DNA from: Planctomycetota bacterium
Lineage (GTDB): Bacteria > Planctomycetota > UBA1135 > JACQFD01
NCBI GenBank assembly: GCA_016792805.1
Contig: JAEUHX010000033.1
Location: 17,733 to 81,732, forward strand
DNA length: 64,000 nt
Direction of reading: 5' to 3'
Part shown: piece by piece, positions 24,458 to 34,373 of the stretch
How positions within the stretch are numbered: the first letter of the stretch is position 1
How the letters are laid out: each line of letters opens with the position of its first letter
Made by a program: the position numbers and the translations under genes
Notes under the pieces: model-generated
Databases searched by the model: none
Seen by the model: the letters and a program-made list of their open reading frames with translations, nothing else
What the model was told of the DNA's origin: nothing

Positions 24458-25395
24458 GGTTCGCTCTTACAGATCGCAGTGCGGCGGGCCGCCGCCGCCG
24501 CCTCGCGCACGGTATTCGCGTGGGCGCGCACGGTGATCGAGGGGTCGCGCGCGTAGCCGCCCCCCATCACGGTGACGATCGGAATCCGCCGCGCGGTGCA
24601 CGCGTCGAGCACGGTTCGATCGCGCCGCGCAAGCCCATCGAGCGTGAGTGCGAGGCGGCCGAAGCGGTCGCCGCGAAGCGGGTCGACCCCCGATTGATAC
24701 AGAACGATGTCCGGCGCGAAACCCTCAAGAATCGCGGGAAGATGGCGGTCGAGTTCCTCGAGAAACCGCGCGTCGCCCGTGCCGTCCTCGAGGCCGATGT
24801 CGAGCGTGCCCGCAATCTTTATGCGGGGATAATTGCGCGCGCCGTGCATCGAGAATGTAAACACTCGGCGGTCGCCGCCCAGGATCTCGGCCGTCCCGTC
24901 TCCTTGGTGCACGTCGAGATCAACGATGGCGACGCGCGCGGCAAGCCGCTCCGAGAGCAGAATGCGGGCGGCCACGGCGAGATCGTTGAACACACAAAAA
25001 CCAGCGCCGCGTGCGAGTCCTGCATGGTGCGTGCCGCCGGCCAGGTTGCAGGCGACGCCGTCTGCCAACGCTGCGCGCGCCGCTGCCAGTGTGCCCGCCG
25101 CGGCGGCGCGCGCGCGTCGCGAGAGCGCCTCGTCAACGGGAAGCCCAATGCGCTTGCACATCTCCGGGCCCACCGTGTGGGTGAGGACCGCGTCGACCCA
25201 GGCCTCGTCGTGGGCCGACAGAAGCTCCTCGCGCGAGAGCAGACCCGGGTCGGCGATAGACTCGTGGGCGAGCGTCCCATCGGCGAGGACTGCTTCCCGC
25301 ACTGCGGCGTACTTCCCCATCGGGAACGGATGCCCGGGTGGAAGTGGCACGGTGTAGTGATCGGAGGCGAACGCGCGCACGACTGCGAGAAGCAT
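24451..25395 (-). CDS. histone-deacetylase-family zinc amidohydrolase
   Basis: 314 residues from the ATG at 25393-25395; a TTG 33 bases upstream is possible. The zinc hydrolase core is intact: LPPGHPFPMGKY, the tandem active-site His pair in GGTHHAG, the zinc ligands in IVDLDVHQGDGT, and YQSGVDPLRGDRFGRL followed by VMGGGYA. Bacterial members deacetylate small molecules such as acetylpolyamines, or proteins such as acetyl-CoA synthetase (AcuC-like); substrate unknown here. First gene of the unit with photolyase and adenosine deaminase, divergent to an SGNH hydrolase. Confidence 0.92.
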   Translation of the reverse strand: MLLAVVRAFASDHYTVPLPPGHPFPMGKYAAVREAVLADGTLAHESIADPGLLSREELLSAHDEAWVDAVLTHTVGPEMCKRIGLPVDEALSRRARAAAAGTLAAARAALADGVACNLAGGTHHAGLARGAGFCVFNDLAVAARILLSERLAARVAIVDLDVHQGDGTAEILGGDRRVFTFSMHGARNYPRIKIAGTLDIGLEDGTGDARFLEELDRHLPAILEGFAPDIVLYQSGVDPLRGDRFGRLALTLDGLARRDRTVLDACTARRIPIVTVMGGGYARDPSITVRAHANTVREAAAAARRTAICKSEPW

Positions 25396-25579
25396 GGGCG
25401 CTCGCGAAGCAGCCGCCGCTGCCTCCAAGCGGCGGCCCCCTCCCGGTGCTTCGGTCGATGAACGGTCCCCGCTCGGATCCAGACGGCCAAGCGCTCGCGC
25501 CGACTTCTCGAACTCGTCTTCCTATACTCCGACCGCCCTCCCGGCGGCTTGTCTGTGCACAGGCAGCATCAACGCGACC

Positions 25580-26689
25580 ATGCCCTCCTCGATCCGTACG
25601 CGGCTTGCTCTGGTCCTTGGCGGCGCGTTGCTGGCGACCGCGGCCGTCGAGGTGGCGGTGCGCGTCCGCCAGAAGCTGCGCTTTGGCGGAACGGGGTTCT
25701 TCCCGGTGGAGACTCGCTTTGATGAGCAGCGCCAGCTCGTGCTGCTGGAGCCGAACCAGGACACCGGACGTATTCGCATCAACTCGCTTGGGTTTCGAAG
25801 CCCTGAGCTCGAGAGCCCTAAGCCGCGCGGGCGCGCGCGGCTCGCGTTCATCGGCGGAAGCACGACGCTCTGTATCGAAGTGGCGGGAGACGAGAACACA
25901 TGGCCGCACCTGACCTGGCAGCGAATTCAACAATCGGAGCTGCTACAAAAAACGGCGAGCGGCGCGTCGGTCGATTATGTGAACGGCGGTGTCCATGGAT
26001 ACGGCCTTGTGCAGACGGCGAGGCATTTTCATGATTTTGTGGAGCCGCAGAAGCCCGACGTGGTGCTGATCTACCACGCCACCAATGATCTGACGGGTGA
26101 TACGCGCGAGCTCGCGCGCAAGCAGGGCTTGTTCGAGGAGGATCCGAACGCGCAGGGCGGTCTCGCGCGCTATTCATTAACTTGGTTTCTCATCCAGAAG
26201 AACCTGAAGGTGAAGCAACGCACGACGCGCAACGGGAACCGCAAGACGCTCCAATTCGATCCGGCCTCCACGGCGAAGCCCTTCGGCGATCGGCTAGCGC
26301 GTTTTTGTAAGGAACTGCGTGAGCGGACCGGGGCGCTCGTGGCCGTGACGACTTTCTCTCAGCGGGCGCGAATAGACCAGACTCCCGAGCAGCAGCTCGA
26401 CGGCTGCGAATCGAGCCTCGTCTATATGCCTTGGATGTCGCCCGCGCAGATCGCGCAGTCATTCGCGATCTATAACGAGGAGATCCGCCGCGCGGCGCGC
26501 GAGACGGGCGCCTTGCTTATCGAAGCCGAGCGCGAGATCCCCGCCGACAAAGTGCACTTCGTCGATTCTGTGCACTTATCACAGCGCGGCTGCGACCGGA
26601 TGGCCGACATCCACGTTCGCGCGCTGCTCGGTTGGCCGCAGTTTTGTGGATTGATGGAAGCGCTGGCGAGAGAGGCGGCGGGGAAATAG
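25580..26689 (+). CDS. membrane-anchored SGNH/GDSL-type hydrolase
   Basis: 369 residues from the ATG at 25580; the frame is open upstream without domain character. An N-terminal helix (8-24) anchors or exports it. SGNH blocks are visible: IGGSTTLC with nucleophile Ser94, a Gly block in VNGGVHGYG, the oxyanion Asn in IYHATNDL, and the catalytic Asp/His in DSVHLSQRG near the C-terminus. Members are esterases or O-acetyl-group hydrolases acting on polysaccharides or lipids. The 184 bases to the divergent deacetylase gene must contain both promoters. Confidence 0.88.
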   Translation: MPSSIRTRLALVLGGALLATAAVEVAVRVRQKLRFGGTGFFPVETRFDEQRQLVLLEPNQDTGRIRINSLGFRSPELESPKPRGRARLAFIGGSTTLCIEVAGDENTWPHLTWQRIQQSELLQKTASGASVDYVNGGVHGYGLVQTARHFHDFVEPQKPDVVLIYHATNDLTGDTRELARKQGLFEEDPNAQGGLARYSLTWFLIQKNLKVKQRTTRNGNRKTLQFDPASTAKPFGDRLARFCKELRERTGALVAVTTFSQRARIDQTPEQQLDGCESSLVYMPWMSPAQIAQSFAIYNEEIRRAARETGALLIEAEREIPADKVHFVDSVHLSQRGCDRMADIHVRALLGWPQFCGLMEALAREAAGK

Positions 26690-27781
26690 AGCTCGTTGCC
26701 AATGGGTGATGTGCCAAGAAACAGGGAATCCATCTATACGCCAGTGGCCAACGCCGTTGGTTGGCGACCACGCTCGATCCTCCCCGAATACCCGACGCCT
26801 CCTTTTGGGAGATGCAGGGTCCCAGGCATGAGGGCCAGCCCGCCGACCTAGCCCCCGTCGACGCTCGCTGGCACCTCGACTACCCTTTCGACCGCGTTCT
26901 ACGAAGCACCTGAATTCCCCCTGCGCTAACAGACCCAGGTTTCGCCCCGTTCCACTCATCGCAGTCAGCCTTCTGTCGACATTTCTTCCGCCGCAGGGAC
27001 CCGACAGGAGAGATTCATTGGGGCTCAGGGTCCCGGCTGAGGTGGAGCCAGAGATTCTCGCACTGACAGCAAGGGGAGATGCAATTCAGAAGAAGGCGGC
27101 GAGCCTTGGATACAAAATCCTTCCTAGTCTTGCGACGGAGATGCGGGTCCAATATGGACAACTCATTACGATTCTGGCGCAGGAAAGAGAATCTCTCACT
27201 CCCCCGGTGCCAGCTTCCCCCCGGTGCCAGGTTCATTGCCGCCTGAAGTGCTGCCGGGTCCCCACCGAGGTTTCTCCTCGGTTGGGCGCAGCCGCAGGCG
27301 CCTGGAGGGCGCCAGTGATCCGAGTTTCGCTGAACTTGCTCGTGCGCATGGGAGGGTCTTCGGAAGGTCGATGTTGAGCCGAGGACTCCCGTTTCGCGTG
27401 GACCAGCTCCTGGAAACCGGTCACACATGTGAACAGTACGCCTGTCCGGCGTCGGTGTCGGGCAAGGACGGCTATCCGCTGACAGCCCATGATCACACTG
27501 GTCCCTCACCAATGTTTAACAACGATCTTGACACCATTCTGAAGCAGCGGGACACAACCCCTATATCACTGCCAGGAACCAACCATACAACTCAAGCTCG
27601 AACCCAAGCCAGGGGTGATTGAGTGCCCACTCCGGCTCTTGGAGTTCTACAGGCTTGAGGACGAGCTGATTCAACGCTCGCCGCGGATTGGGACCGCGCG
27701 GGGCGGGCATTTCACGAGACTCCACCAACGATCACGAGGGAGAGCCGCCTACCCATTCGGCCGCTCACAATTCTCAATCAA
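26690..27781. other. gene-poor region, possibly decayed
   Basis: 1.1 kb between two convergent genes with base composition less skewed than its surroundings. The only frame with a credible ribosome-binding site is on the plus strand: AGGAG at 27006-27010, then TTG at 27018. It gives about 60 protein-like residues (AEVEPEILALTARGDAIQKK) before the sequence turns Cys/Arg/Pro-rich after the direct repeats at 27201-27230, so it may be a truncated gene. No transposase, tRNA or terminal inverted repeat could be recognised. Confidence 0.5.
27201..27230 (+). repeat. short direct repeat CCCCCGGTGCCAG
   Basis: The 13-base sequence CCCCCGGTGCCAG occurs at 27201-27213 and again at 27218-27230, separated by CTTC. 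It marks the point where the only protein-like frame in the region loses its character, so it could be a slippage duplication or a junction. Confidence 0.75.
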
Positions 27782-30439
27782 TTACTTAATCGATCCCAGG
27801 TTTGCGTCGCACCATGTGAGCAGTGCCGAGACGTCTCCCTCCTTTTGTGCCTTCGACAGTTCCTCCGCCAGAGCACGCTCGCCCAACGCCTCGAACGTCA
27901 TAGCAAGATAGCTGCAACAAGCACTCAGCGTCTGGCGCGCCGCTGGGTTCTGCGGCATCAGTGCGATCACACGCCGCTGGGTCGCAGCCGCTTCCTCGAG
28001 GTGCGCTCGCGCGGCCTCGGCCGCGCCCTGTCTCAGCGCTGCCGTCCCGAGATTCGTGAGTGCCGACGCAAGTCCCTGCAGGGCCGAAACGCGCGTCGGC
28101 GACTCCGTCGCGAGCGATCGGTACACATCGATGGCCCGCTCGCAATGCGTCACCGCCGCATCGTGCTCCCGGAGCTGGTCACAAATAACCGCAAGGTTGA
28201 GGTGTGTCCCGGCAAGGTCGGAGCGCAAGACAATGGCACGTGGATACTCTTCCGTGAATCGTTGCAATCGCTCGAGCCCAGCAGCAAGCCGCGCTTTCGC
28301 GTCGGTGTATCGGCCCGCCCGTGCCAGTGCGTTCGCGAGTCCCACGTGCAGCCCCTCGAGCCCCGACACGAGCTCCTGCCCCGTCGGCGCCTCGCGCGAC
28401 AGCGCGTCACGCAATTCGATCGCCGATTCGAACGCAACGATGGCAGCTGCGCCATCTCCCCGATCCAGAAGCGTAATCGCCCATTGCGCGAGCGCGGCCG
28501 CGAGCGCAACACGCGCGTCGCGGCTCGGCGACGGTTCGAGTGAAAGAACTTTTCGCACGGTCGCTACGGCCTCCGATTGAGCGCGCTCGGCTTCTTCTGC
28601 TCGCCCGCACGCACGGAGCGCGTCGCCCAGCGCGCGGAGACCATCCCCCAGCGCGCGCAACAAGCAGAGCTCATTCGGCGCGCGCGCAAGTCCGCGCCGA
28701 ATGAGCTCGGACGCCCTCTCGATCTCCAAAGCTGCCGCGGTGGCCTTTCCTTGATGAAGTAACTCTGCGCCCAATGCTACTCGCACTCTCGCCAACTCCT
28801 CGACCAGCTTGGGCTCCTCGGACGTTTCAGCTCCGCAAGCACACAATAGCTCCTCGGCCTTGGCAAGAGGCTCCAGGACGCCGACCGTTTCTCCAAGCCG
28901 AGATCGAATTTCCCCGAGCTGATAGTATGCATTCGCTACTTCTCGACGCAGAGACAGCACGCCCTCGTGTCGCTTCAGGAACTCCCCATACAGCTCGCGA
29001 GCTTCCTCAAGAATCTCGCGGCGCACGCTCTCCATCTTTGGCACATACAGCAGCCGCTCTTGCGAGACTCGAATCAGCATGCGATGGATCGCCTCCGAAG
29101 CCATCCGAAAGTCGGCCTCTGCCCGTTCGCGCGCCGCCTGCTCCTCCTTGAATGCCCGCTCGATGCGCTTGGTGTGGACCTGCTCCTGCAATCCGAATGC
29201 TATCGGTCCGCCTATAAAAAGTAACAATGTGAGCAAGACCGCTGCGCTCGCCGCCGGTCGCCGCCGCGCAGCCCGCACGAGCCGACCGAGCGGGCCGATG
29301 GGCCGCGCACGAATCGCTCTCCCGTCAAGATACGCGCGGAGATCTTCCGCCATGGCGGCGGCAGTGGGATATCGGCGCGAAGGTGACTTCTCGAGCGCCT
29401 TGAGCACAATCGTCGAGACATCGCGAGGAACTCGTGCGCCGAGCCGCGCCGGCTCAATCGGGTCGCGGAGCAGGATGTTGGCGAGCACCTCTCCGGGTGT
29501 CGCGCCCTCGAAGGGCCTCCTCAGCGTGATGCATTCGTAAAGTGTCACACCAAGCGAAAAGACATCGCAACGCGCATCGCCGACTTGGCTCCCCCCGCCC
29601 ACACGCTCGGGAGCCAGGTATCCAGGTGTTCCGAGGAGATGCCCCGTTTGCGTCAGAGAGGCACTGCCAGCCGCGCGCGCAAGCCCGAAATCTGTGAGCA
29701 CTGCCGAACCGTCGCGCCGCAAGAGGATGTTGGAGGGCTTCACATCGCGATGGATGACACCGCGGCGATGCGCATGCTCGATGCCTTCGGCCACATCCGC
29801 AATAATTCGCGCCATGGCGTTCGCGTAGCTTCCTCGCCATCGGCTCCCGCCGTCCTCAACGTCCTCGCCGATCGCCGAGGCGATCGATGCCGCATCCACA
29901 GGAAGCAATAGATGGGCGCGCAGCCTCTCAAGCACTCGATCGAGTCCGACACCGTCCACGAACTCCATTGCGAAATACCACGTGTCGCCTTCGGACCCGA
30001 TCGCGAGCACTTTCACAATTCCAGGATGATTCAGCGCTGCCGCCGCTCGGGCTTCGGCGCGAAAACGCTCGGCGTTTGCGGCCGCTGATGCCACAAATGG
30101 GGAAAGCACCTTCAACGCGACATGGCGCGGCAGCGAAACTTGCTCGGCAAGATAAACAATTCCCATGCCCCCGCGGCCAAGCTCTCGGATGATTCGGTAG
30201 TCGCCGAGCACGCTCCCGGACGCGAGCCCCCGCTCCGCGCGCTTGCTGGACACCGGCTGCGAGCGATCCTGCGCGAGCGACTGCTCGACAATCCCAATGT
30301 AATCATGGATCGCGTCACGAAGCTCGTCCGCAAACTCCGGGTGCCTCGAGCAGAACGATTCGATGTCGATCTCGACTCCACTTTTCCGCTCCGAGAGGAA
30401 CTCTGCGAGCGCGGCTTGGATCTCGGCTTCGCTGCCCAT
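27782..30439 (-). CDS. transmembrane Ser/Thr protein kinase with helical repeats
   Basis: 885 residues. Residues 1-60 form a short helical domain typical of planctomycete kinases. The Hanks-type kinase domain spans about 81-345: glycine loop GRGGMG (88-93), Lys110, HRDVKPSN with catalytic Asp232, DFG at 250-252 and the APE motif. A membrane helix follows at 397-416, then about 460 residues of Ala/Leu/Glu-rich helical repeats resembling TPRs, with LGEIRSRLG and LASALTNLGTAALRQG-type units. Phosphorylates proteins on Ser/Thr, with the repeats as likely sensor or docking region. The ATG overlaps the sigma-factor stop in TGATG, so kinase and sigma factor are translated together and the kinase probably controls that sigma factor. 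Confidence 0.95.
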   Translation of the reverse strand: MGSEAEIQAALAEFLSERKSGVEIDIESFCSRHPEFADELRDAIHDYIGIVEQSLAQDRSQPVSSKRAERGLASGSVLGDYRIIRELGRGGMGIVYLAEQVSLPRHVALKVLSPFVASAAANAERFRAEARAAAALNHPGIVKVLAIGSEGDTWYFAMEFVDGVGLDRVLERLRAHLLLPVDAASIASAIGEDVEDGGSRWRGSYANAMARIIADVAEGIEHAHRRGVIHRDVKPSNILLRRDGSAVLTDFGLARAAGSASLTQTGHLLGTPGYLAPERVGGGSQVGDARCDVFSLGVTLYECITLRRPFEGATPGEVLANILLRDPIEPARLGARVPRDVSTIVLKALEKSPSRRYPTAAAMAEDLRAYLDGRAIRARPIGPLGRLVRAARRRPAASAAVLLTLLLFIGGPIAFGLQEQVHTKRIERAFKEEQAARERAEADFRMASEAIHRMLIRVSQERLLYVPKMESVRREILEEARELYGEFLKRHEGVLSLRREVANAYYQLGEIRSRLGETVGVLEPLAKAEELLCACGAETSEEPKLVEELARVRVALGAELLHQGKATAAALEIERASELIRRGLARAPNELCLLRALGDGLRALGDALRACGRAEEAERAQSEAVATVRKVLSLEPSPSRDARVALAAALAQWAITLLDRGDGAAAIVAFESAIELRDALSREAPTGQELVSGLEGLHVGLANALARAGRYTDAKARLAAGLERLQRFTEEYPRAIVLRSDLAGTHLNLAVICDQLREHDAAVTHCERAIDVYRSLATESPTRVSALQGLASALTNLGTAALRQGAAEAARAHLEEAAATQRRVIALMPQNPAARQTLSACCSYLAMTFEALGERALAEELSKAQKEGDVSALLTWCDANLGSIK

Positions 30440-31086
30440 CAGGATATCTCATTGGCTCCGAGCGCGGCGAGCGCCTGTTCGACTCGTCCTCGACGGAGCG
30501 CTCCAACAATGCGTGTGATCTTTGCGACGGCTCTGTGGTATCTCATTCGAGCCGCACCCTCGCTCACCTCGAGGCGCCCAGCCATCACCGCGAATGAGTG
30601 ATTCTCAAAATCCCGCGCGACGATGATCTCGCGCTCTTCGGCATCGAGAAGATCGAGCGCGAGTCGCACCCACGCCTTCTGTTCCTCGTGTTCGACAATG
30701 CCGCTTGGCGAATCGCGGCGGCCAGCAAGATGCCCGACAAGAAGCACGCTGGTCGAAGGCATCGCGCATTCGCGTGCGACATCGCGCCGGCGTCTCTGAT
30801 GCCAATTGTATTTATCACGCAGCGTATTCTCGACCACTCGCGCGAGCAGCAGGCGAAAGTGCTCTTCGTCGACGACCTCAAATCGCGGGCAGTCCACAAG
30901 GAATCGGACGACCGCGTCCTGCACGAGGTCATCGGTTTGCTCCTTTGCCCGCAGCATCGACCCCAGCCGCCGATGCACGCGGTCGCGGATCGACGACATG
31001 TGGCGATCGAGCAGCAGAGACATGGCCTGTGCTTCACCGGCGTGCCATCGACGCAAGAGAGCAAGCGTCGGAGAGTTGCCGTCCAT
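30439..31086 (-). CDS. ECF-type RNA polymerase sigma factor
   Basis: 215 residues, ATG start. Region 2 is seen in LLDRHMSSIRDRVHRRLGSMLRAKEQTDDLVQDAVVRFL (residues about 26-64) and region 4 in LDAEEREIIVARDFENHSFAVMAGRLEVSEGAARMRYHRAVAKI, with the HTH recognition helix. It lacks regions 1 and 3 as ECF factors do, and resembles the planctomycete ECF groups that are paired with Ser/Thr kinases instead of anti-sigma factors. Directs RNA polymerase to a specific promoter set; targets are not visible here. The downstream kinase gene overlaps its stop by one base. Confidence 0.93.
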   Translation of the reverse strand: MDGNSPTLALLRRWHAGEAQAMSLLLDRHMSSIRDRVHRRLGSMLRAKEQTDDLVQDAVVRFLVDCPRFEVVDEEHFRLLLARVVENTLRDKYNWHQRRRRDVARECAMPSTSVLLVGHLAGRRDSPSGIVEHEEQKAWVRLALDLLDAEEREIIVARDFENHSFAVMAGRLEVSEGAARMRYHRAVAKITRIVGALRRGRVEQALAALGANEIS

Positions 31087-31270
31087 CGCAGCTCGAGGCT
31101 ATCCGAGGGGGTGGATTGCGAGAACCGGGAACTGCTCGCCGCACTCCGTATCCGCAGCTCGGCGGATCCACGGCGAGCTCGAAGCAGGAGGGGGCTGCCC
31201 AGCGTGCACCGCGACGTGGGGCATCGCTTGTGGAGGGTCCACCCCGTTCTCCATTCCGTTGAGCATCCGC

Positions 31271-34255
31271 ATGTTGGCGCATCTCTGGAAGCCCGTCCTT
31301 GCTCTCTTTGTCCTCGCGGCTCAGGCGTTCGCTCAGCAAACGCTGCTTCAGGCGGCCGGCCAACAAGCTGGCTCCCATTTCGGGAGTTCCGTCGCATTCA
31401 TCGGCGACATCAACTTCGACGGGTTCGATGAGATTGCCGTCGGCTCCGCCACCGAAGACCCCGAGCCGAATAAGTTCAACGCAGGCCGGGTGAGGATCTA
31501 CTCGGGAGCCACGGGAGCCCTGCTGCGAACCCACGACGGCAGCGCGGCACACGATACATTTGGCTGGGCAGTGTCCAGCGCCGGCGGAGACGTCAACCTC
31601 GATGGCGCCCCCGACTATGCGGTAGGCGCGCCAGGCTCGGACGCCGGATTCCTCAATGCTGGACAAGTCCGACTCTTCTCGGGCGCAACAGGAGGGCTGA
31701 TCGCATCCAAGAATGGTGAAGCTCAGGACGACAACTTCGGCTGGGCGGTGGCAACCGGAGGGCGCCCCTTCCCTGCAGGGCTCCTGCGCCTCCTCGTCGG
31801 CGCGCCCTTCCATGATGCCGGCGGCATCAACTCGGGTGCTGTTTATCTGTATAATGCGAACACATTCAGCCTGGTGAGAAAAGTCACTGGCTCGCAAGCA
31901 AATGAGAACTTCGGCATCGCCATCGCCGGAGGAGAGGACGCCGACGGAGAGGGTTCGGACGATTTTGTGGTCGGCGCTCCCGGCTGGGATTCCGGCGGTT
32001 TCAATAATCGAGGCCGATTCATCGTGTACTCGGGCGCCTCGCCCTATGCCGCGATCGCGAGCGCCGTTGGTGTCCAAGTGAATTGGATGCTTGGCACCGC
32101 AGTCGCATTGCTACCCGACTACGACGGCGACGGTCTCGCAGACGTGGCGGTGTCGACAACCACAGACGGCTCCGGCTCCGAGGGCCTCTACCTGTACCGA
32201 TTGAATCCTTTTCTCGATCTCATCTCATTCACCGTCACCTTTGGATCCCAGGGCTACGGCCGCACGCTGGCTTCCGCGGGTGATGTTACAGGAGATGGGC
32301 GAACGGACTTGCTCATCGGAGCTCCGCTCACGGATGCGGGAGGTCAGACCGATGTGGGTGCTGTGCACATTCGGTCGCATACCAGCGGAGCAGTGTTCTT
32401 GTTTCAGGGTTCTGCGGCGAACGAACGATGCGGAGACGCTCTGGCGGGCGGCGGTGCCGTTGGAGGCTTCTCAACCTCGGATTTCGCGTTCTCGCTCCCC
32501 GGAAACGACTCGTCCGGAACGAACGCAGGAAAAGTACAGATTCACGTGGGAACGACCTTTCAGCTCTTTCAGACTATTGTGGGTCCTGCCGTTGGCGACG
32601 GATTCGGCTCACGCATTGCAAACATTGGGGACGCCAACGGAGACGGATTCCCGGACCTCGCCATCGGCGCGCCACGAGCCACAAAGATCGTGTCGCCCAC
32701 CACACATATTGCAAAAGCAGGCTCCGTGAAGCTCCTCTCTGGTGCGACCGGTGGGACCCTCTGGGAGTCCTATGGCAACGCCGAAGGTGACACGCTGGGT
32801 GCCGATGTCTCCTTCCTGGGCGACCTCAATCAGGACGGGAGAAATGATGTCCTCGTGGGCGTACCGCGAGAGCTCCTTCCAACGGGCGCCGCAGGATTGG
32901 CCATGGTGCTCTCGGGAACCAACGGTTCTTCTCTCTTCATCGGCCCGCTGAACACCCTCTCCGGCGTTGCGCCAAATGATGCATTCGGAGCTGCCGTCGC
33001 AGGCGTCGGCGACCTCAATCTTGACGGCGTCCCGGACATCGTCGGTGGGATGCCGCGCTACTCGCCACTTCTGGCGGATCCCCAACGAGGCGGATACCGT
33101 GCCTTTTCCGGTGCGAACGGGAACCTTCTGTTTCAAACGATTGGAGCGGCCGACAATGACCAGCTCGGATTCGCCCTTGCGGCGCTCGGGGATGTCACAG
33201 AAGACGGCAGGCCCGACTTTGCAGTGGGCTCGATTGGTGAAAGCAGCTCAGGGTTCAACGCAGGGCGCGTTTATGTGATCTCGGGCGCGACGGGTCTCAG
33301 CGTCGCTTCCATGGGAGGATTCGGCGGCGACCGATTCGGATACAGCCTCGCCTCCGTGGGCGATCTCGATGGAGACGGCAAGAACGACCTCGTCGCCGGA
33401 GGCCCGTATCACACTCAGTCCGGGCTCACTCAAGCTGGAATTGTGCGATTCCTACGATTGCACGGATCGCCCGTGCAGATCACGTCGCTCGGGCAGCGAA
33501 TCGGCGCCTCAGCGATGGACCAATATGGCTTCTCCGTCGCCGGCGTGGGCGATGTCGACGGCGATCTGCGCGGTGACGTTCTCGTCGGCGCACGCCCGAC
33601 AACCGCATTCCCGAACACGGCTCTCGGCTATGCGGAGCTGATCTCGGGAAGCGCCCGCGACTTGCTGTATCGTCTCAACGGGAACACCGCGGGCGGCCTC
33701 TTCGGTGCCTCTGGCGTCGGCGTCGGAGACCTTACATTGGATGGAATTCCCGACGCAGCCATCGGAGCGCCCGGCGACAGCCATCTGCTCACTGACGGAA
33801 TTATCACTGGAAAGGTGCACGTTATGTCCCTGCAGCCCAAGGGCGTTTCCTTTTATGGTGTGCCCACAAATGGCTGCAACGGTCCGCAGCCGCTGCTCGC
33901 TCACGGGGTGCCCAAAGTCGGGAATACACTATTCGGGGTTGCAACTACCAACGCGCCGCCCTCCTCGCTAGGACTCACGATAGCAACAGATAGCCAGGAT
34001 CTCGCCGGCTCCGATCCATTCGCGCTCGGCATCTCGTTGCACGTCGACTTCTTCCTCGCCTCCGAGGTTTACGCCCTCGACATGCCGAGCGATGCACAAG
34101 GGCGGGGATTCACAGCCCTCCCGCTTCCCAATACGGCCGCGCTCGTCGGAAAGAGCTACTACCTGCAGTCGATCTGGGCTTGGCCGGGCGCCTGCGCCGC
34201 ACCGCCGTACAACCTGAGCGCGTCGAAAGCCGTCCAAGTGGTGATTCAGCCATGA
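31271..34255 (+). CDS. secreted FG-GAP repeat (integrin-like beta-propeller) protein
   Basis: 994 residues from the ATG at 31271, which begins a signal peptide (LAHLWKPVLALFVLAAQAFA) cut near AFAQQ; upstream in-frame sequence is non-coding in character. About a dozen FG-GAP/VCBS-type units follow, each with a Ca-binding DxNxDG loop (GDINFDGFDEIAVG, GDVNLDGAPDYAVG, GDLNQDGRNDVLVG and so on), enough for two propellers. The last 130 residues form a distinct beta-rich C-terminal domain containing YYLQSIW, shared with the paralogue downstream. Probably an extracellular adhesin or ligand-binding protein. Divergent from the sigma factor/kinase operon with 184 bases between. Confidence 0.92.
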   Translation: MLAHLWKPVLALFVLAAQAFAQQTLLQAAGQQAGSHFGSSVAFIGDINFDGFDEIAVGSATEDPEPNKFNAGRVRIYSGATGALLRTHDGSAAHDTFGWAVSSAGGDVNLDGAPDYAVGAPGSDAGFLNAGQVRLFSGATGGLIASKNGEAQDDNFGWAVATGGRPFPAGLLRLLVGAPFHDAGGINSGAVYLYNANTFSLVRKVTGSQANENFGIAIAGGEDADGEGSDDFVVGAPGWDSGGFNNRGRFIVYSGASPYAAIASAVGVQVNWMLGTAVALLPDYDGDGLADVAVSTTTDGSGSEGLYLYRLNPFLDLISFTVTFGSQGYGRTLASAGDVTGDGRTDLLIGAPLTDAGGQTDVGAVHIRSHTSGAVFLFQGSAANERCGDALAGGGAVGGFSTSDFAFSLPGNDSSGTNAGKVQIHVGTTFQLFQTIVGPAVGDGFGSRIANIGDANGDGFPDLAIGAPRATKIVSPTTHIAKAGSVKLLSGATGGTLWESYGNAEGDTLGADVSFLGDLNQDGRNDVLVGVPRELLPTGAAGLAMVLSGTNGSSLFIGPLNTLSGVAPNDAFGAAVAGVGDLNLDGVPDIVGGMPRYSPLLADPQRGGYRAFSGANGNLLFQTIGAADNDQLGFALAALGDVTEDGRPDFAVGSIGESSSGFNAGRVYVISGATGLSVASMGGFGGDRFGYSLASVGDLDGDGKNDLVAGGPYHTQSGLTQAGIVRFLRLHGSPVQITSLGQRIGASAMDQYGFSVAGVGDVDGDLRGDVLVGARPTTAFPNTALGYAELISGSARDLLYRLNGNTAGGLFGASGVGVGDLTLDGIPDAAIGAPGDSHLLTDGIITGKVHVMSLQPKGVSFYGVPTNGCNGPQPLLAHGVPKVGNTLFGVATTNAPPSSLGLTIATDSQDLAGSDPFALGISLHVDFFLASEVYALDMPSDAQGRGFTALPLPNTAALVGKSYYLQSIWAWPGACAAPPYNLSASKAVQVVIQP

Positions 34256-34373
34256 CGCCCTCAGTCCCCGGACCGGTGATCGGCTCGCTGAGCGTCCGAC
34301 GCGGCAGCACGATCGGGCACCTTCCGATCTCCCTTCCCTCAGGCTGCGCATGGAGGAGCCGCCGCGGATCGCC

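Noticed and set aside
27224..27622. Possible transposase remnant in the gene-poor region
   Set aside because: A VPGSLPPEVLPGPHRG start recalls REP-associated transposases only vaguely; the catalytic HUH and Tyr motifs are absent.
31124..31152. ECF-type promoter GGGAAC...CGTA in front of the first FG-GAP gene
   Set aside because: The spacing is two or three bases shorter than usual and the -10 part is not a good match, so it is not reported as a feature.
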